A DNA stretch of 64,000 nucleotides, from assembly GCF_003611475.1 (NCBI RefSeq), contig NZ_RAXT01000003.1, positions 156,879 through 220,878 on the forward strand. Reading direction: 5' to 3'. Position 1 is the stretch's first letter. The number at the start of each line of letters is the position of its first letter. The translations under genes and the position numbers were made by a program. The stretch comes from Acinetobacter rongchengensis. GTDB taxonomy: Bacteria > Pseudomonadota > Gammaproteobacteria > Pseudomonadales > Moraxellaceae. Shown piece by piece: positions 8,358-17,558 of this stretch. Under the pieces are notes generated by a model. The model saw only the letters and a list, made by a program, of their open reading frames with translations. It searched no databases and had not been told where the DNA came from.

Positions 8358-8903
8358 CTAATAACGGTCTTTAAATTCAGCCTTATGTTCTACCCCTTCA
8401 CGATCAACATGCGCATAAAAAACACCATAACGTCCGACGTAATATTCCAGTGATTGATCATGATAACTCCAAAATATTGACCATTCACCAAAGTCAAAAC
8501 TTCCCGTTTGGCTTTGCGTATTCATCGGCATTTTGTTTAAAAATTCTTGTTGAATTTTTTCAGCTTGTTGAATGTCTTTGGCTTGAATTGCCTGATCAAA
8601 AAATAATTGTGCAACTTCATCAAATAATCGTTGATCTTGTTCTTTGACAGGCATTTCGACAACAGAAACTTGCGCAGCTAATTGATCGACGTCTTCAGTC
8701 GTTTTTAAACGCTCAGCATCTAGAGCTTGTTTAATCGCTTTAGATTTTTCAGGTAACTCATCACCCTCTTGTTCATTTTTTACCAGTTGCGATAGTGCTT
8801 TATGTTGTTCGTCAAATAATGCATTGATTTTATGTTTAGCACCCCATCTCCAAAGGATATAGAGCGTGGCAATGATTAAAATCAAAAAGATAAATTTCAT
8901 CAT
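8358..8903 (-). CDS. Hypothetical membrane-anchored protein
   Basis: A 181-residue protein. The first about 20 residues (KFIFLILIIATLYILWRWGA) form one membrane anchor or uncleaved signal. A charged, probably coiled-coil stretch follows (residues 25-110), then a Gln-rich helix (AIQAKDIQQAEKIQQEFLNK) and a C-terminal globular piece with FGEWSIFWSYHDQSLEYYVGRYGVF. No family recognised. The ATG one codon in (8900) is an equally good start. It is convergent with the TetR gene; only 35 bp separate it from the gene to its right, so the two may be co-transcribed. Confidence 0.7.
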   Translation of the reverse strand: MMKFIFLILIIATLYILWRWGAKHKINALFDEQHKALSQLVKNEQEGDELPEKSKAIKQALDAERLKTTEDVDQLAAQVSVVEMPVKEQDQRLFDEVAQLFFDQAIQAKDIQQAEKIQQEFLNKMPMNTQSQTGSFDFGEWSIFWSYHDQSLEYYVGRYGVFYAHVDREGVEHKAEFKDRY

Positions 8904-8938
8904 GCCACTACTCCCTCATATATTCATTTATTAACGTA

Positions 8939-9409
8939 TTAACAATCATCAAAATTAAACTGGTAGTAATCCAAATGACCATTCTTAAAATAAAATGTTA
9001 CAGAATCGTTTGAATCTTTCGCTATTTCAAGATCATAAACATGTGGTTCTAAATCAAAAATAAACGGTGAAAATTTCTTTTTGAATTGTGTTTCCGTTAT
9101 TTTACCATCTATTTTTATGTTGTTTATTTTAACAGCATTATTCATTTTCAAATAGACTTTATCTATACGCCCATTTTCTAACACGATAAAACTATCATAG
9201 ACCCATTGGTCAGGGAAATGTCCACCATTACACTCATCAACTTCACCTTTGACAATTTTTAATGGTGCTCCGAATGTTTTCTTAGGTGTCACATGGGTGA
9301 TTTGAAAACGATTATAGCTTTTTCCTTGAATCACAGGTTGAACCACTGGATTGGCCAAACTTAATGAAGCAATACAACTGAGTACACTCAGCATCAATAT
9401 TTTTCGCAT
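8939..9409 (-). CDS. Hypothetical exported protein
   Basis: About 156 residues from the ATG at 9409. This start gives a clean signal peptide (MRKILMLSVLSCIASLSLANP, cleavage after about residue 20); the longer frame from 9451 would bury it. The mature part is about 135 residues, beta-rich, with two cysteines (VDECNGGHFPDQ and the C-terminal FDDC) that could form a disulfide in the periplasm. No family recognised. It lies upstream of the membrane-anchored unknown at 8358-8903 in the same direction. Confidence 0.7.
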   Translation of the reverse strand: MRKILMLSVLSCIASLSLANPVVQPVIQGKSYNRFQITHVTPKKTFGAPLKIVKGEVDECNGGHFPDQWVYDSFIVLENGRIDKVYLKMNNAVKINNIKIDGKITETQFKKKFSPFIFDLEPHVYDLEIAKDSNDSVTFYFKNGHLDYYQFNFDDC

Positions 9410-9564
9410 TTTAATTGACTCATTTATTTGTTCTAAATTAAGTGTAATCACAAAATATTCAGTTATTTATTATTGAAGTATCAATATCTTGAATGATTAT
9501 TTATTAAATTATACGCTGAACAATGCATAAAAAGTAGTTCGATTTTAAAAATAAATAACTCAAA

Positions 9565-10704
9565 TTATTTAGAATCTTTGCGCAACACTGTATTTGCAAG
9601 CCAATTACTGACCTTAATCGCAAACTGATCTACATAACGACTATAGCCTTGCGCTACCCATAAAGTCATTAAAATCGCAGCAATCGCTGAAACAATAACG
9701 GACAGTGAATAATTCCACTGCCAACCTAAAAAAAGATTAAATAGCGGAATACAGATGAGATATAACATCAAAAGATGCAGTAAATAGATTGAAAATGAAA
9801 GCTTTCCAAGCCAAACTAAAACAGGATGATCCAGTCGTTTAGACAACAGCGGATTCATTAAAATACTATAAACAATCAAAACACCTGCAATAAAGTTGCA
9901 GTAGTCATAGGTTGCATCACCTAAAATGTGATGAATCCAAGAATAAGCATTACTGGTATTATGCGCCCCAGCAAAATACAAACCGATCAATAACATGATT
10001 ACTGCGCTATAGTTTTTGAGAGGTTGAGCATAAATGTAAATATACATCCCGAAAATAAAGCTCGATATGCCAAAACAAAAGCCTTGCCCACGCCAAAAAT
10101 ATGCCAAACATGGGATTAATAACGAAGCTAGAAAAAATGCAATTTTTTGATAATGATAAAGGTAGAGTAAAAGAAACAGTATAAATGATCCCATCAACTC
10201 GATGGTCATGGTCCAAAGCACCCAATTAATATTGCTGTCAGAAAATAAAAATGCACCGACTGTGCCTTCATAGAAGGCTTGCTTTAAACTAAAATTTTGT
10301 GCTGTAAATGCCTGTAACCACCCTCCGACAAGATGATGATCAATATCAACGACTTTAAAAACCGACCAAATCAATAAACATGAAATAAGTGCAGGAATCA
10401 TCAAACGCGGATAGCGTTTAATCATCATACTTTTAATTTTATCATTCACTTGATCAGGGCTTTTTAAAATTGCATAACTCAACACAAAGCCACTCAGCAC
10501 AAAAAATACAAAAACAGCAGCATCCCCTGAATATAAAAAACCAAATGGAGAATGATGTAGTGCATTGACCCATGCCAGCTCTGTCGTGTCATTGGCATCG
10601 AAATGGTGTAGATATGGAAAAAAACTCATCGCCAGATGTGAAAATACCACAGCAAGACAGGCTAAACCTCGTATGCTTTCTGCTGAGTTAATCTTAACTG
10701 ACAT
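9565..10704 (-). CDS. Acyltransferase-3 family membrane protein (OafA/IcaC type)
   Basis: A 379-residue integral membrane protein with about ten helices. It has the acyltransferase-3 start SAESIRGLACLAVVFSHLA (residues 7-25; the R-x10-H pair is catalytic in the family) and the conserved FFVLSGFVLSYAIL at about 67-80. Members transfer acetyl, succinyl or other acyl groups to cell-surface polysaccharide. It follows pgaD by 56 bp in the same direction, so it is probably the last gene of the Pga unit. Together with pgaB, pgaC and pgaD it gives the same four activities as staphylococcal icaADBC, where IcaC is of this family. A role in O-acylating the Pga polymer is inference. Confidence 0.88.
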   Translation of the reverse strand: MSVKINSAESIRGLACLAVVFSHLAMSFFPYLHHFDANDTTELAWVNALHHSPFGFLYSGDAAVFVFFVLSGFVLSYAILKSPDQVNDKIKSMMIKRYPRLMIPALISCLLIWSVFKVVDIDHHLVGGWLQAFTAQNFSLKQAFYEGTVGAFLFSDSNINWVLWTMTIELMGSFILFLLLYLYHYQKIAFFLASLLIPCLAYFWRGQGFCFGISSFIFGMYIYIYAQPLKNYSAVIMLLIGLYFAGAHNTSNAYSWIHHILGDATYDYCNFIAGVLIVYSILMNPLLSKRLDHPVLVWLGKLSFSIYLLHLLMLYLICIPLFNLFLGWQWNYSLSVIVSAIAAILMTLWVAQGYSRYVDQFAIKVSNWLANTVLRKDSK

Positions 10705-10760
10705 CTATTTTTCCTAACAAAACAAAGTCCCAACCTGTGGGACTTTTGCACATCAAACGT

Positions 10761-11177
10761 TTAGTGAATATGCGTAATTCGACCATTTGCATCATGGTGT
10801 ACAGTCGCAACTTTTTGTAAACGCGACATTTTCAGTTCATGGGTATCTAAGTTAAATGACCGAGCATATTCTTCAATACTTTTATCTTTGGCTTGTGCTT
10901 TGGTTTTTGATGGAATGAAATGACTCCATAGCCATAAAGAAACAGCACAAGCCAATAAGGCGGTTAAACCATTCTCTAGCACATGCGCAAGCGTACCAAA
11001 GAAATATTTGATTAAATGTGGTTTTTGAATCGCAATAAAGCTAATCAAAATGACTAAAGGGCGCCATAAAAACAGCCAAAAACCCCACAACATTGCTGTA
11101 CTGGTATTAGATAAATAGCGTTTGTGCCAAGGCAACTGATTACGCATATCTATAATTAAAGTTTGAGTCTTCATCAT
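10761..11177 (-). CDS. pgaD: PgaD-like subunit of poly-N-acetylglucosamine synthase
   Basis: A 138-residue protein with two membrane helices (about residues 28-48 and 70-90), then a charged cytosolic tail. This is the shape of PgaD, the small partner that PgaC needs for polymer synthesis. In E. coli, cyclic di-GMP acts through the PgaC/PgaD interface. It starts 23 bp after pgaC. The N-terminus (LIIDMRNQLPWHKRYLSNTSTAMLWGFWLFLWRP) resembles Acinetobacter PgaD. Identity rests on size, topology and position; the sequence itself is poorly conserved in this family. Confidence 0.82.
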   Translation of the reverse strand: MMKTQTLIIDMRNQLPWHKRYLSNTSTAMLWGFWLFLWRPLVILISFIAIQKPHLIKYFFGTLAHVLENGLTALLACAVSLWLWSHFIPSKTKAQAKDKSIEEYARSFNLDTHELKMSRLQKVATVHHDANGRITHIH

Positions 11178-11200
11178 TGTTTCTCTATGACGTATATGGT

Positions 11201-12466
11201 TTAGCCATCATGTCGCATACCACGATCAGGACTGACCCATCGTGCTCTCTTACCACTACCACGCAGCAAAACCTTTGGAAATGCGATGATGCTTGCAGTC
11301 ACTGTGATTAACCAAAACACGATCGGATACCAAATCATCCAATAAAAGTTTTTGGCTAAATTGGATTCGTAACGACTATCCATCCATTTACTAATCGCAA
11401 ATTGCAGTAGACAAGTCGTACCGAGTAAAATTCCTGTTCCCATTGGAAGTAAAGGTGAAGTTACGATCGGAAAACCTGCATAAGGCAAAATCCAATGCAG
11501 CATCCATAAAATCACCATAAACAACATTAAATATGACCAAACCAGCGTGAGACATAATTCAATAATCAGTGGCCATAAAAAATTCAATTTCGGTTTAACA
11601 AGCACATCAATATTTTTGATTAATACTTGTGCCCCACCCATCGCCCAACGCAGACGTTGTTTCCATAAACCATTCAAGGTTTCTGGCATTAAAATCCAAA
11701 CCAAAGCGTTCGGTTCAAATCTTACCTCCCAGCCAGCACGATGTAACTTCCAAGTGATATCAATATCTTCAGTCAGCATATTGGGTGACCAATAGCCCAC
11801 CTCATGTACAGCACTTTTACGAAATGCGGTAATCACACCCGATACTGTAAACAAACGACCAAAGGTTCTTTGGGCACGTTTGATCATGCCCACAATCGAA
11901 GAAAACTCTCCAACCTGAATACGACCAAGTAAAGTTGAACGTGTTCGAATACGTGGATTACCCGTAACCGCTGCTACAGATGGATTGTGTAAAAAATGGC
12001 GAATCATCCATTGCGCAGCATGCTGATCTAACAAAGCATCACCATCGATACCGATTAAATATTCTGCATCGGTTAAAAGACTACCTGCCTGTAAAGCCAT
12101 TGCTTTACCTTGGTTTTCAGCTAAATGAACCACACGTAATTTGTCATGTTGTTCACTCAAGGCATTGAGAATTTCTGCTGTTCGATCCGAGCTTCCATCA
12201 TTGATTGCAATGACTTCAAAGTTTGGATAATTCAGATTCAGTGCATGCGTAATCGTTTCGACAGCATTATCTTGTTCATTAAAACAAGGAATTAATACCG
12301 CAACCAAAGGATATGCAGACAATGGCTCTGGTTGTTGATATGGAGGCTCTTTACGCTCTTTCCAATAGAAAATCAGTGCGCCGATCATCCACAAATACGA
12401 CATGAACAGTGGATAATAAAATATAAAATTCAGTATGGATTGCCACAGATGCTGAAATGAGTGCAT
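11201..12466 (-). CDS. pgaC: Poly-beta-1,6-N-acetyl-D-glucosamine synthase PgaC
   Basis: A 421-residue family-2 glycosyltransferase that polymerises N-acetylglucosamine from UDP-GlcNAc at the inner membrane. Visible elements are an N-terminal membrane helix, PCFNEQDNAVET (UDP binding, about residue 55), INDGSSD (about 88), GIDGDALL (DxD-type metal site, about 138), TEDIDITWKLHRAGW (catalytic TED, about 237) and QRLRW (QxxRW motif), then membrane helices at about 300-410. The length matches known PgaC. It lies 7 bp downstream of pgaB and 23 bp upstream of pgaD. Confidence 0.95.
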   Translation of the reverse strand: MHSFQHLWQSILNFIFYYPLFMSYLWMIGALIFYWKERKEPPYQQPEPLSAYPLVAVLIPCFNEQDNAVETITHALNLNYPNFEVIAINDGSSDRTAEILNALSEQHDKLRVVHLAENQGKAMALQAGSLLTDAEYLIGIDGDALLDQHAAQWMIRHFLHNPSVAAVTGNPRIRTRSTLLGRIQVGEFSSIVGMIKRAQRTFGRLFTVSGVITAFRKSAVHEVGYWSPNMLTEDIDITWKLHRAGWEVRFEPNALVWILMPETLNGLWKQRLRWAMGGAQVLIKNIDVLVKPKLNFLWPLIIELCLTLVWSYLMLFMVILWMLHWILPYAGFPIVTSPLLPMGTGILLGTTCLLQFAISKWMDSRYESNLAKNFYWMIWYPIVFWLITVTASIIAFPKVLLRGSGKRARWVSPDRGMRHDG

Positions 12467-12473
12467 AGGTCGC

Positions 12474-14549
12474 CTACGGAATCAAACGTGATGATTTAGA
12501 ATCGAATACTTTACGCATTTCAGTGGCATCAGGATGGTCTTGAATCGGGTCATCTGGATAATAACCAACATGAATTACACCTTGTTGATACAACGATTGT
12601 ATGGTTTGAGTTAATTCTGTTGTTGGAATTTTCTCATTGTTCCGCCAATTCACCGCTTGCAGTTCAAAAACTGTTTTCTTCATTCCATTCGGCTGCTGTT
12701 TCACTCGTTGCACCAAATCTCGATAAAATTTATCTTTATCAGGTGCTTGCTCCATATATGGCATTGCCATAATGGCAGTAAAATCATAATTCTTAATCGA
12801 TTGCTCTAAAGATTGCGCATACCAATTTTCAGAATACGCTGATAAAGCAACTTGTGCGTATAAATTACGTGCAGTTAATAAGAAGGGTTGGTAATAACGT
12901 ACTTTTTGCGCTAAATCCAATGCAAAGGAATCGATCGTTTGCGTTTTAAACGCCGTCCATTTTTGTAGTTTGGCATCATCATTACGGATTTCAGCAAGAT
13001 CTGCGGGTAAACCAATCTTTTGATAGGCTTGAAGTGCTTCAGGACTCGCATCTTCATAATCCGACAATGTCGCATCATCATGGAACAAGATTCCATCAAA
13101 AGTCGCCGACTTGGCTAAATCCTGATAAATCCCTTCTATAGTTTTACGTGCGTCTGCTGAATATGGGCTTAAACGATGATATCCCATATTTAAGTGATCC
13201 CCAGCTTTGGCTTGTTGAGTCACGACGAGATCTTTTGAAACCGGATTGGATTGTGGCAATTCCCAAGCCAATAATGGCATCCAAGCATATAAACGACTGA
13301 CTTGTGTACGCGTTTGAATTTGCCAAGCCACTCGGTTAAATAGATCTGCACGCATAGGTAAATAACGATTAGGGAAATACACCATATCGGCAGAGCCATT
13401 CGCATCAGGGTCAGAGAAAGCTTGTAAATAAACCGTGGTGACATGCATTTCACGGATACGATCTAATAAATGTCCAAGATTACGTTCCTGCTGCGCTGGA
13501 TTTGGGTCGTAAATATAGTCCAAATCAACATGCATAATTTTTTGTGGACGATTGTTATCGGTTAGCCCCATTTGACGACTTTGAATCTCTTGCGCCAAAG
13601 CATCAGTGGTCATACCACCTTCAACCAAAATTCGATTGAGATGCCCTAATGACTTTTCGATATGATCTGGACCATCATCCAAACTAATCGTAATTGGCAT
13701 GCCCGCTTTTTTGGCGATCTCTACAGCCTGCATATTATAGCGACCATAAGGCCAAACCATAATACGTGGTGCTTTTAAACCATGGGCTTTTAAAAGCTGA
13801 TTATTTTTCTTTAAATCATGATAAATACGATCTGTATAAGCTTGGTCAGATTCATATTGTTTGGTTTTAGGATCGTACTCACGTGTTGTTGCAGCAGGTT
13901 CGGAGTTACCTTGTGGATTCCCCATAATCCCACGGTGCAAATTATAACTATGGCTACCAATCTCGACCAAACCACTATTTTGCATGGTTTTCAGTTCTTC
14001 CCATGTCAATAATTTACTGCGATCTAGCTTTTCATCACCAAACTGCACCAATTGATTGGGTTTGGTTTCTAACCAGCTTCCAACCACAGATAAAACCACA
14101 GGGATTTTTCTTTGCTTGATAATCGGATAAGCATATTGATAAAAGGATTGATAACCGTCATCGACAGTAAGCAATACAGGTTTGGTTGGTAATTTAAACT
14201 TACCTTCTTTGGCCCTAATGATTTGATTGACTGTCACAAAATGATAGCCATTTTTAATCAACCAATCTAAATGCAATTCAAATTGTTTTGTCGTTACGGC
14301 ATAGTCTGGAATAACTGCGTTTTTTTCAGCTGTGATTTCATGGTAACCAATAATGGTCAACGTATCTAAATTAACTTTAGGCGCATCCTGCTCAACAGCT
14401 GTGTCTGGCAGTGTTTGGTTTTCTTCAGCAAAGGCACTATTTAAAAAGGATGAAAATAATAGTGATGCGCACAACATTGCTGTAGCAGGAAAGTAACGAG
14501 TTACCATAAATTTTAATACTCTATCATCATTGTTTAGACCTGAACTCAT
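12474..14549 (-). CDS. pgaB: Poly-beta-1,6-N-acetylglucosamine N-deacetylase PgaB
   Basis: A 691-residue two-domain periplasmic protein. The frame starts MSSGLNNDD at 14549 (GGAA about 10 bp upstream); an ATG at 14507 begins the hydrophobic signal sequence (MVTRYFPATAMLCASLLFS) and may be the true start. The N-terminal polysaccharide deacetylase domain shows TVDDGYQSFY (metal-binding Asp pair) and the HSYNLH His pair. The C-terminal half (from IMHVDLDYIYDPNPAQQ) is the PgaB-specific hydrolase-like domain. PgaB partially deacetylates the polymer for export. The outer-membrane porin gene pgaA, normally directly upstream, is absent: 461 non-coding bases and an unrelated gene lie there. Confidence 0.95.
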   Translation of the reverse strand: MSSGLNNDDRVLKFMVTRYFPATAMLCASLLFSSFLNSAFAEENQTLPDTAVEQDAPKVNLDTLTIIGYHEITAEKNAVIPDYAVTTKQFELHLDWLIKNGYHFVTVNQIIRAKEGKFKLPTKPVLLTVDDGYQSFYQYAYPIIKQRKIPVVLSVVGSWLETKPNQLVQFGDEKLDRSKLLTWEELKTMQNSGLVEIGSHSYNLHRGIMGNPQGNSEPAATTREYDPKTKQYESDQAYTDRIYHDLKKNNQLLKAHGLKAPRIMVWPYGRYNMQAVEIAKKAGMPITISLDDGPDHIEKSLGHLNRILVEGGMTTDALAQEIQSRQMGLTDNNRPQKIMHVDLDYIYDPNPAQQERNLGHLLDRIREMHVTTVYLQAFSDPDANGSADMVYFPNRYLPMRADLFNRVAWQIQTRTQVSRLYAWMPLLAWELPQSNPVSKDLVVTQQAKAGDHLNMGYHRLSPYSADARKTIEGIYQDLAKSATFDGILFHDDATLSDYEDASPEALQAYQKIGLPADLAEIRNDDAKLQKWTAFKTQTIDSFALDLAQKVRYYQPFLLTARNLYAQVALSAYSENWYAQSLEQSIKNYDFTAIMAMPYMEQAPDKDKFYRDLVQRVKQQPNGMKKTVFELQAVNWRNNEKIPTTELTQTIQSLYQQGVIHVGYYPDDPIQDHPDATEMRKVFDSKSSRLIP

Positions 14550-14924
14550 CTATAGCATTCCATGATTGAAATACTAAAAATCCTTTTTCTAGACGAATTG
14601 AATCAAGTGTTTTACAACGATGATTTAAAAGAATAAAGCTGAAACGAATCTTAAAAAACAACTCTGAACAGAATTATTTCTTCGCGACATTTAAACACTT
14701 TTAGAACAAAAATATTGTAGATGATTGTTAAATTATGCGCATTTTATACACATAGAAAAAACCATACTGTGCTATGTTTCACGTTATGTTTAATAAGTTA
14801 TTATTAAATGACAAAATAAAATAATCAAAATAGAATGATTGAGTTAAACACTTTTATAATATTGAATAATGAAAAAGAATTAAGAGTGAAAAACAACTGG
14901 AATATAGATTTCCACTTTTTTAAT
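14550..14924. other. Non-coding gap upstream of pgaB
   Basis: About 375 bp of AT-rich sequence holding the pgaB promoter. I looked for remnants of pgaA on the minus strand and saw none: no frame in this stretch encodes repeats or beta-barrel-like sequence. Confidence 0.5.
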
Positions 14925-14962
14925 TTACAAAAAATAGAGACCACTATGACCTCTATTTTTAA
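14925..14962 (-). terminator. Terminator of the FKBP gene
   Basis: A hairpin AAAAATAGAG/CTCTATTTTT (14930-14939 with 14951-14960) with an 11-base loop lies about 50 bp after the stop of the leftward FKBP gene. On the minus strand the right arm ends in a run of six T. Confidence 0.7.
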
Positions 14963-15010
14963 GATTTTAATGCTATTTCAGCATAATAATCGATTCAGTA
15001 TAGAAACAGA

Positions 15011-15349
15011 TTAATCACGTGTTTTTACATCAAACAATTCAATTTCAAAAATGAGGTTTGAGTTCGCTGGAATAATTTTACCCATTTTGCGTTCACCATA
15101 CGCCAAATAAGCAGGAACGATCAGCTTACGCTTACCGCCTACTTTCATTCCCATAATGCCCTGATCCCAACCTTTAATCACACGACCAGTACCGATCACT
15201 ATTTCAAAATAATTGCCACGATCGATAGAAGAATCAAATTTTGTACCATCTTCTAACCAGCCAGTATAATGGGTCGTGATTAAAGCACCTTTTACCGCTT
15301 CTTTCCCTTCACCAATTTTTAAATCAATGATTTCTAATTCATTAGACAT
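15011..15349 (-). CDS. FKBP-type peptidyl-prolyl cis-trans isomerase
   Basis: A 112-residue single-domain FKBP. The signature is complete: THYTGWLEDGTKFDSSIDRG (residues 27-46), GRVIKGWDQGIMGMKVGGKRKL (about 55-76), VPAYLAYGER (about 78-87) and the C-terminal strand LIFEIELFDV. No signal peptide, so it is a cytosolic small FKBP that speeds proline isomerisation in folding. It stands alone between pgaB and yaeQ with its own terminator. Confidence 0.95.
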   Translation of the reverse strand: MSNELEIIDLKIGEGKEAVKGALITTHYTGWLEDGTKFDSSIDRGNYFEIVIGTGRVIKGWDQGIMGMKVGGKRKLIVPAYLAYGERKMGKIIPANSNLIFEIELFDVKTRD

Positions 15350-15507
15350 AGAGCTTACCTAAATTTTCAATTTCTAACGTGGATTATAAACAGGTCCAAT
15401 AAAAAGTGCTGAATTCTGTGATTGTTGCACCTTAAATTTTCAACAATTGAAGTACAAACTGATTTAAAAATATCAACTAAACCCACACTTTTTAAATTTT
15501 AAAAGCC

Positions 15508-16038
15508 TTATTGTAACTGCGTCCACTCAATAACGGCTTGAGCTTGATCACCAATCAATGTCCATTCACCATCCATAACGTTCAATTGTAATTGCATCGT
15601 TCTTTCACATAATTGTTGAATGGCAGCAGTCGTCTGCTCAGACAATTGCCAAACTTCAACATTGGATAATGTTTTAAGCTTTGAACTACGCTTATACCAT
15701 TCTGCAACGGCTGAACCATAAGCAACGACAGCAACGCGTTTACAACGTGCAGCGGCTTTTTTAACTTTATCTTCATCTGGCAAACCGACTTCAATCCATT
15801 TCACCAATTGACCCGTTAAATCTTTTTCCCACAGCGCAGGCTCATCGGTTTCAAATAAATCTTTGGTAAATTCCAACTGCTCATCTGCAAAACGTGCATA
15901 CGCTAAAATTCGAACCATTAAACGTTCAATGGTTTCAGAGGGATGCAAGGCCATGGTCAATTGATAATCACCATATTGATGCACATCCATATTGGCGATA
16001 TTTAAATCTGCTTTATAAATCGTTGCTTTTAAAGCCAT
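15508..16038 (-). CDS. yaeQ: YaeQ family protein
   Basis: A 176-residue soluble protein recognised as YaeQ: MALKATIYKADLNIANMD at the start, HPSETIERLMVRILAYARFA (about 32-51), EPALWEKDLTGQLVKWIEVGLPDE (about 66-89) and RCKRVAVVAYG. The family has a fold of the PD-(D/E)XK nuclease superfamily, and the spaced acidic residues and lysine in this middle section fit that fold, but no clear biological role is established. Length is normal. The COG0523 gene lies upstream in the same direction, 60 bp away. Confidence 0.92.
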   Translation of the reverse strand: MALKATIYKADLNIANMDVHQYGDYQLTMALHPSETIERLMVRILAYARFADEQLEFTKDLFETDEPALWEKDLTGQLVKWIEVGLPDEDKVKKAAARCKRVAVVAYGSAVAEWYKRSSKLKTLSNVEVWQLSEQTTAAIQQLCERTMQLQLNVMDGEWTLIGDQAQAVIEWTQLQ

Positions 16039-16098
16039 CTCTAATCCAAAAAATAAGTACGAAAATATGCCGCTCAGTCTATAAGATTTTCAATCGAA

Positions 16099-17112
16099 TT
16101 ACTGAGAATTTTCAGACCGATCAATTCGACATTGTAAAAGTTGAGTTTCAAAACTTTCCCAATCACGATTATGCTGTGTAATGATTTCGACACGATTATC
16201 GATACTTTCTTCAGCCGATTTATAGTTTAAGTTTTCAGGATTGAAATTAAAGCTCATCCAACCTTGATTGGTATTAAAAATACCTTTAATTCTTAGCCAG
16301 TCTTTTTGTTCGCATAACGCATCCAATAAGTCATAAAAATCAAATTGCCAACGCTTGGAAAATTTCCAACCTGCAACCGTATAACCATTGGAGGACTCTA
16401 CATAGTGATATGGCAATTGCTTAATTACAGGTAAATCTTCAGTTGAATTGAGTTGTTTTTGAATATGAATCAAAGGCACAATTTTGCGCTGTATCCCTTG
16501 ATGCGCAACATCAATGTGTTCAAGTTGAATGTTGCCATTTTCAGCCAATAGCCATGTTTGGATATAAGCCAAATACTCATTCTTAAACTGTTCTAATTGT
16601 TTTTGATCAAGTTCAGTCATCATATCTGCATGTGAAACAACAACAATCTGTGCTGCTTTTAATTGATCTTGAAATAACTCTTGTTGAACCCAAGCCTCAT
16701 CCTGTAAACGAGATCCATCTACAACTGTAACCAAAACTCGCATATTAATTTGAGACTGCCAATGTGGTTCTGTTAATTGTTCTAAAAGTTGCGCAGGATG
16801 TCCCAAACCTGTCGGTTCAATAAAAAGTCGATCGGGTTGTTTTTCCTGAATCAATCGAGATAAAGCGATTTGCATGGGTAATTGTCCTGCACAACACAAA
16901 CAACCACCGAGGAGCTCTTTGACTTCATACCCGCCTTGCTGCGGTAATAATTGTTGATCAATACCAATTTGACCAAATTCATTCATCAGGATTGCCCAAG
17001 TCTCTCCTTCGGGCTTTTGTTGTAGTAAATGTTGCAATAACGTGGTCTTTCCTGCACCTAGAAAGCCAGAAATAATATGGGTTTTGACCACTTTTCGAGA
17101 AATAATTTTCAC
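16099..17112 (-). CDS. CobW/COG0523 family GTPase, putative metallochaperone
   Basis: A 337-residue P-loop GTPase. Walker A is GFLGAGKTT (about 16-24), then NEFGQIGIDQ (about 44-53), the metal-binding CxCC in GGCLCCAGQ (about 69-77), IEPTGLGHP (about 97-105), and a small CobW C-terminal domain. COG0523 proteins deliver Zn, Co or other metals and are often Zur-regulated; I found no convincing Zur box upstream. The G4 guanine-recognition motif, usually NKxD, appears as SHAD (VVSHADMM), a substitution worth noting. The metal is not predictable from sequence. Confidence 0.9.
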   Translation of the reverse strand: MKIISRKVVKTHIISGFLGAGKTTLLQHLLQQKPEGETWAILMNEFGQIGIDQQLLPQQGGYEVKELLGGCLCCAGQLPMQIALSRLIQEKQPDRLFIEPTGLGHPAQLLEQLTEPHWQSQINMRVLVTVVDGSRLQDEAWVQQELFQDQLKAAQIVVVSHADMMTELDQKQLEQFKNEYLAYIQTWLLAENGNIQLEHIDVAHQGIQRKIVPLIHIQKQLNSTEDLPVIKQLPYHYVESSNGYTVAGWKFSKRWQFDFYDLLDALCEQKDWLRIKGIFNTNQGWMSFNFNPENLNYKSAEESIDNRVEIITQHNRDWESFETQLLQCRIDRSENSQ

Positions 17113-17558
17113 AAATGCTACTCAAGTTACAATCAACGCTTGCTATGAAAGATTGATATTAAAATTTACTTAAAGCCTGTTAGCTATCGTTGAGATTGTA
17201 CAGACAAGATCAAGGGATGAGTCTTTTTTTGAAGTTAAAATGTTACAATTGATCTAAAATACGATCCAAATAAATAAGAAAATTTGCAGTTATTGTTTCA
17301 TCCAAGTAACCATAATGTATATTTTTTAGTCATTTTTTAATATTTGAATACACTTAAAACATTGGGCAAATGCCGATTTCTCACAAAACTCTTACATAAC
17401 ACATCCCTTTGTTTTAAACAGGTAACTCAGACTGTTTCGCTTTGTTGATAAGGTTGCCGAATTTTCATTCAGCACTTAGCATGAGTTCACGCCTTGTAGC
17501 TCAGTCAATTCAGACTTTGCATGATAGGTTTTATTTTTAATGAATAAGGATGCCTCCA
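17113..17558. other. Non-coding gap between divergent genes
   Basis: About 445 bp between the leftward GTPase gene and the rightward small exported protein. It holds both promoters. A short stretch near 17494-17505 resembles a tRNA D-arm (TAGCTCAGT) but nothing else of a tRNA is present. No coding frame was recognised. Confidence 0.5.

Noticed and set aside
14550..15010. Remnant of pgaA
   Set aside because: Neither strand shows TPR-like or beta-barrel-like sequence in any frame; the region looks non-coding.
17485..17530. tRNA-like sequence (TAGCTCAGT, as in a D-arm)
   Set aside because: No acceptor stem, anticodon arm or T-arm can be folded around it; only a 10-base chance match.
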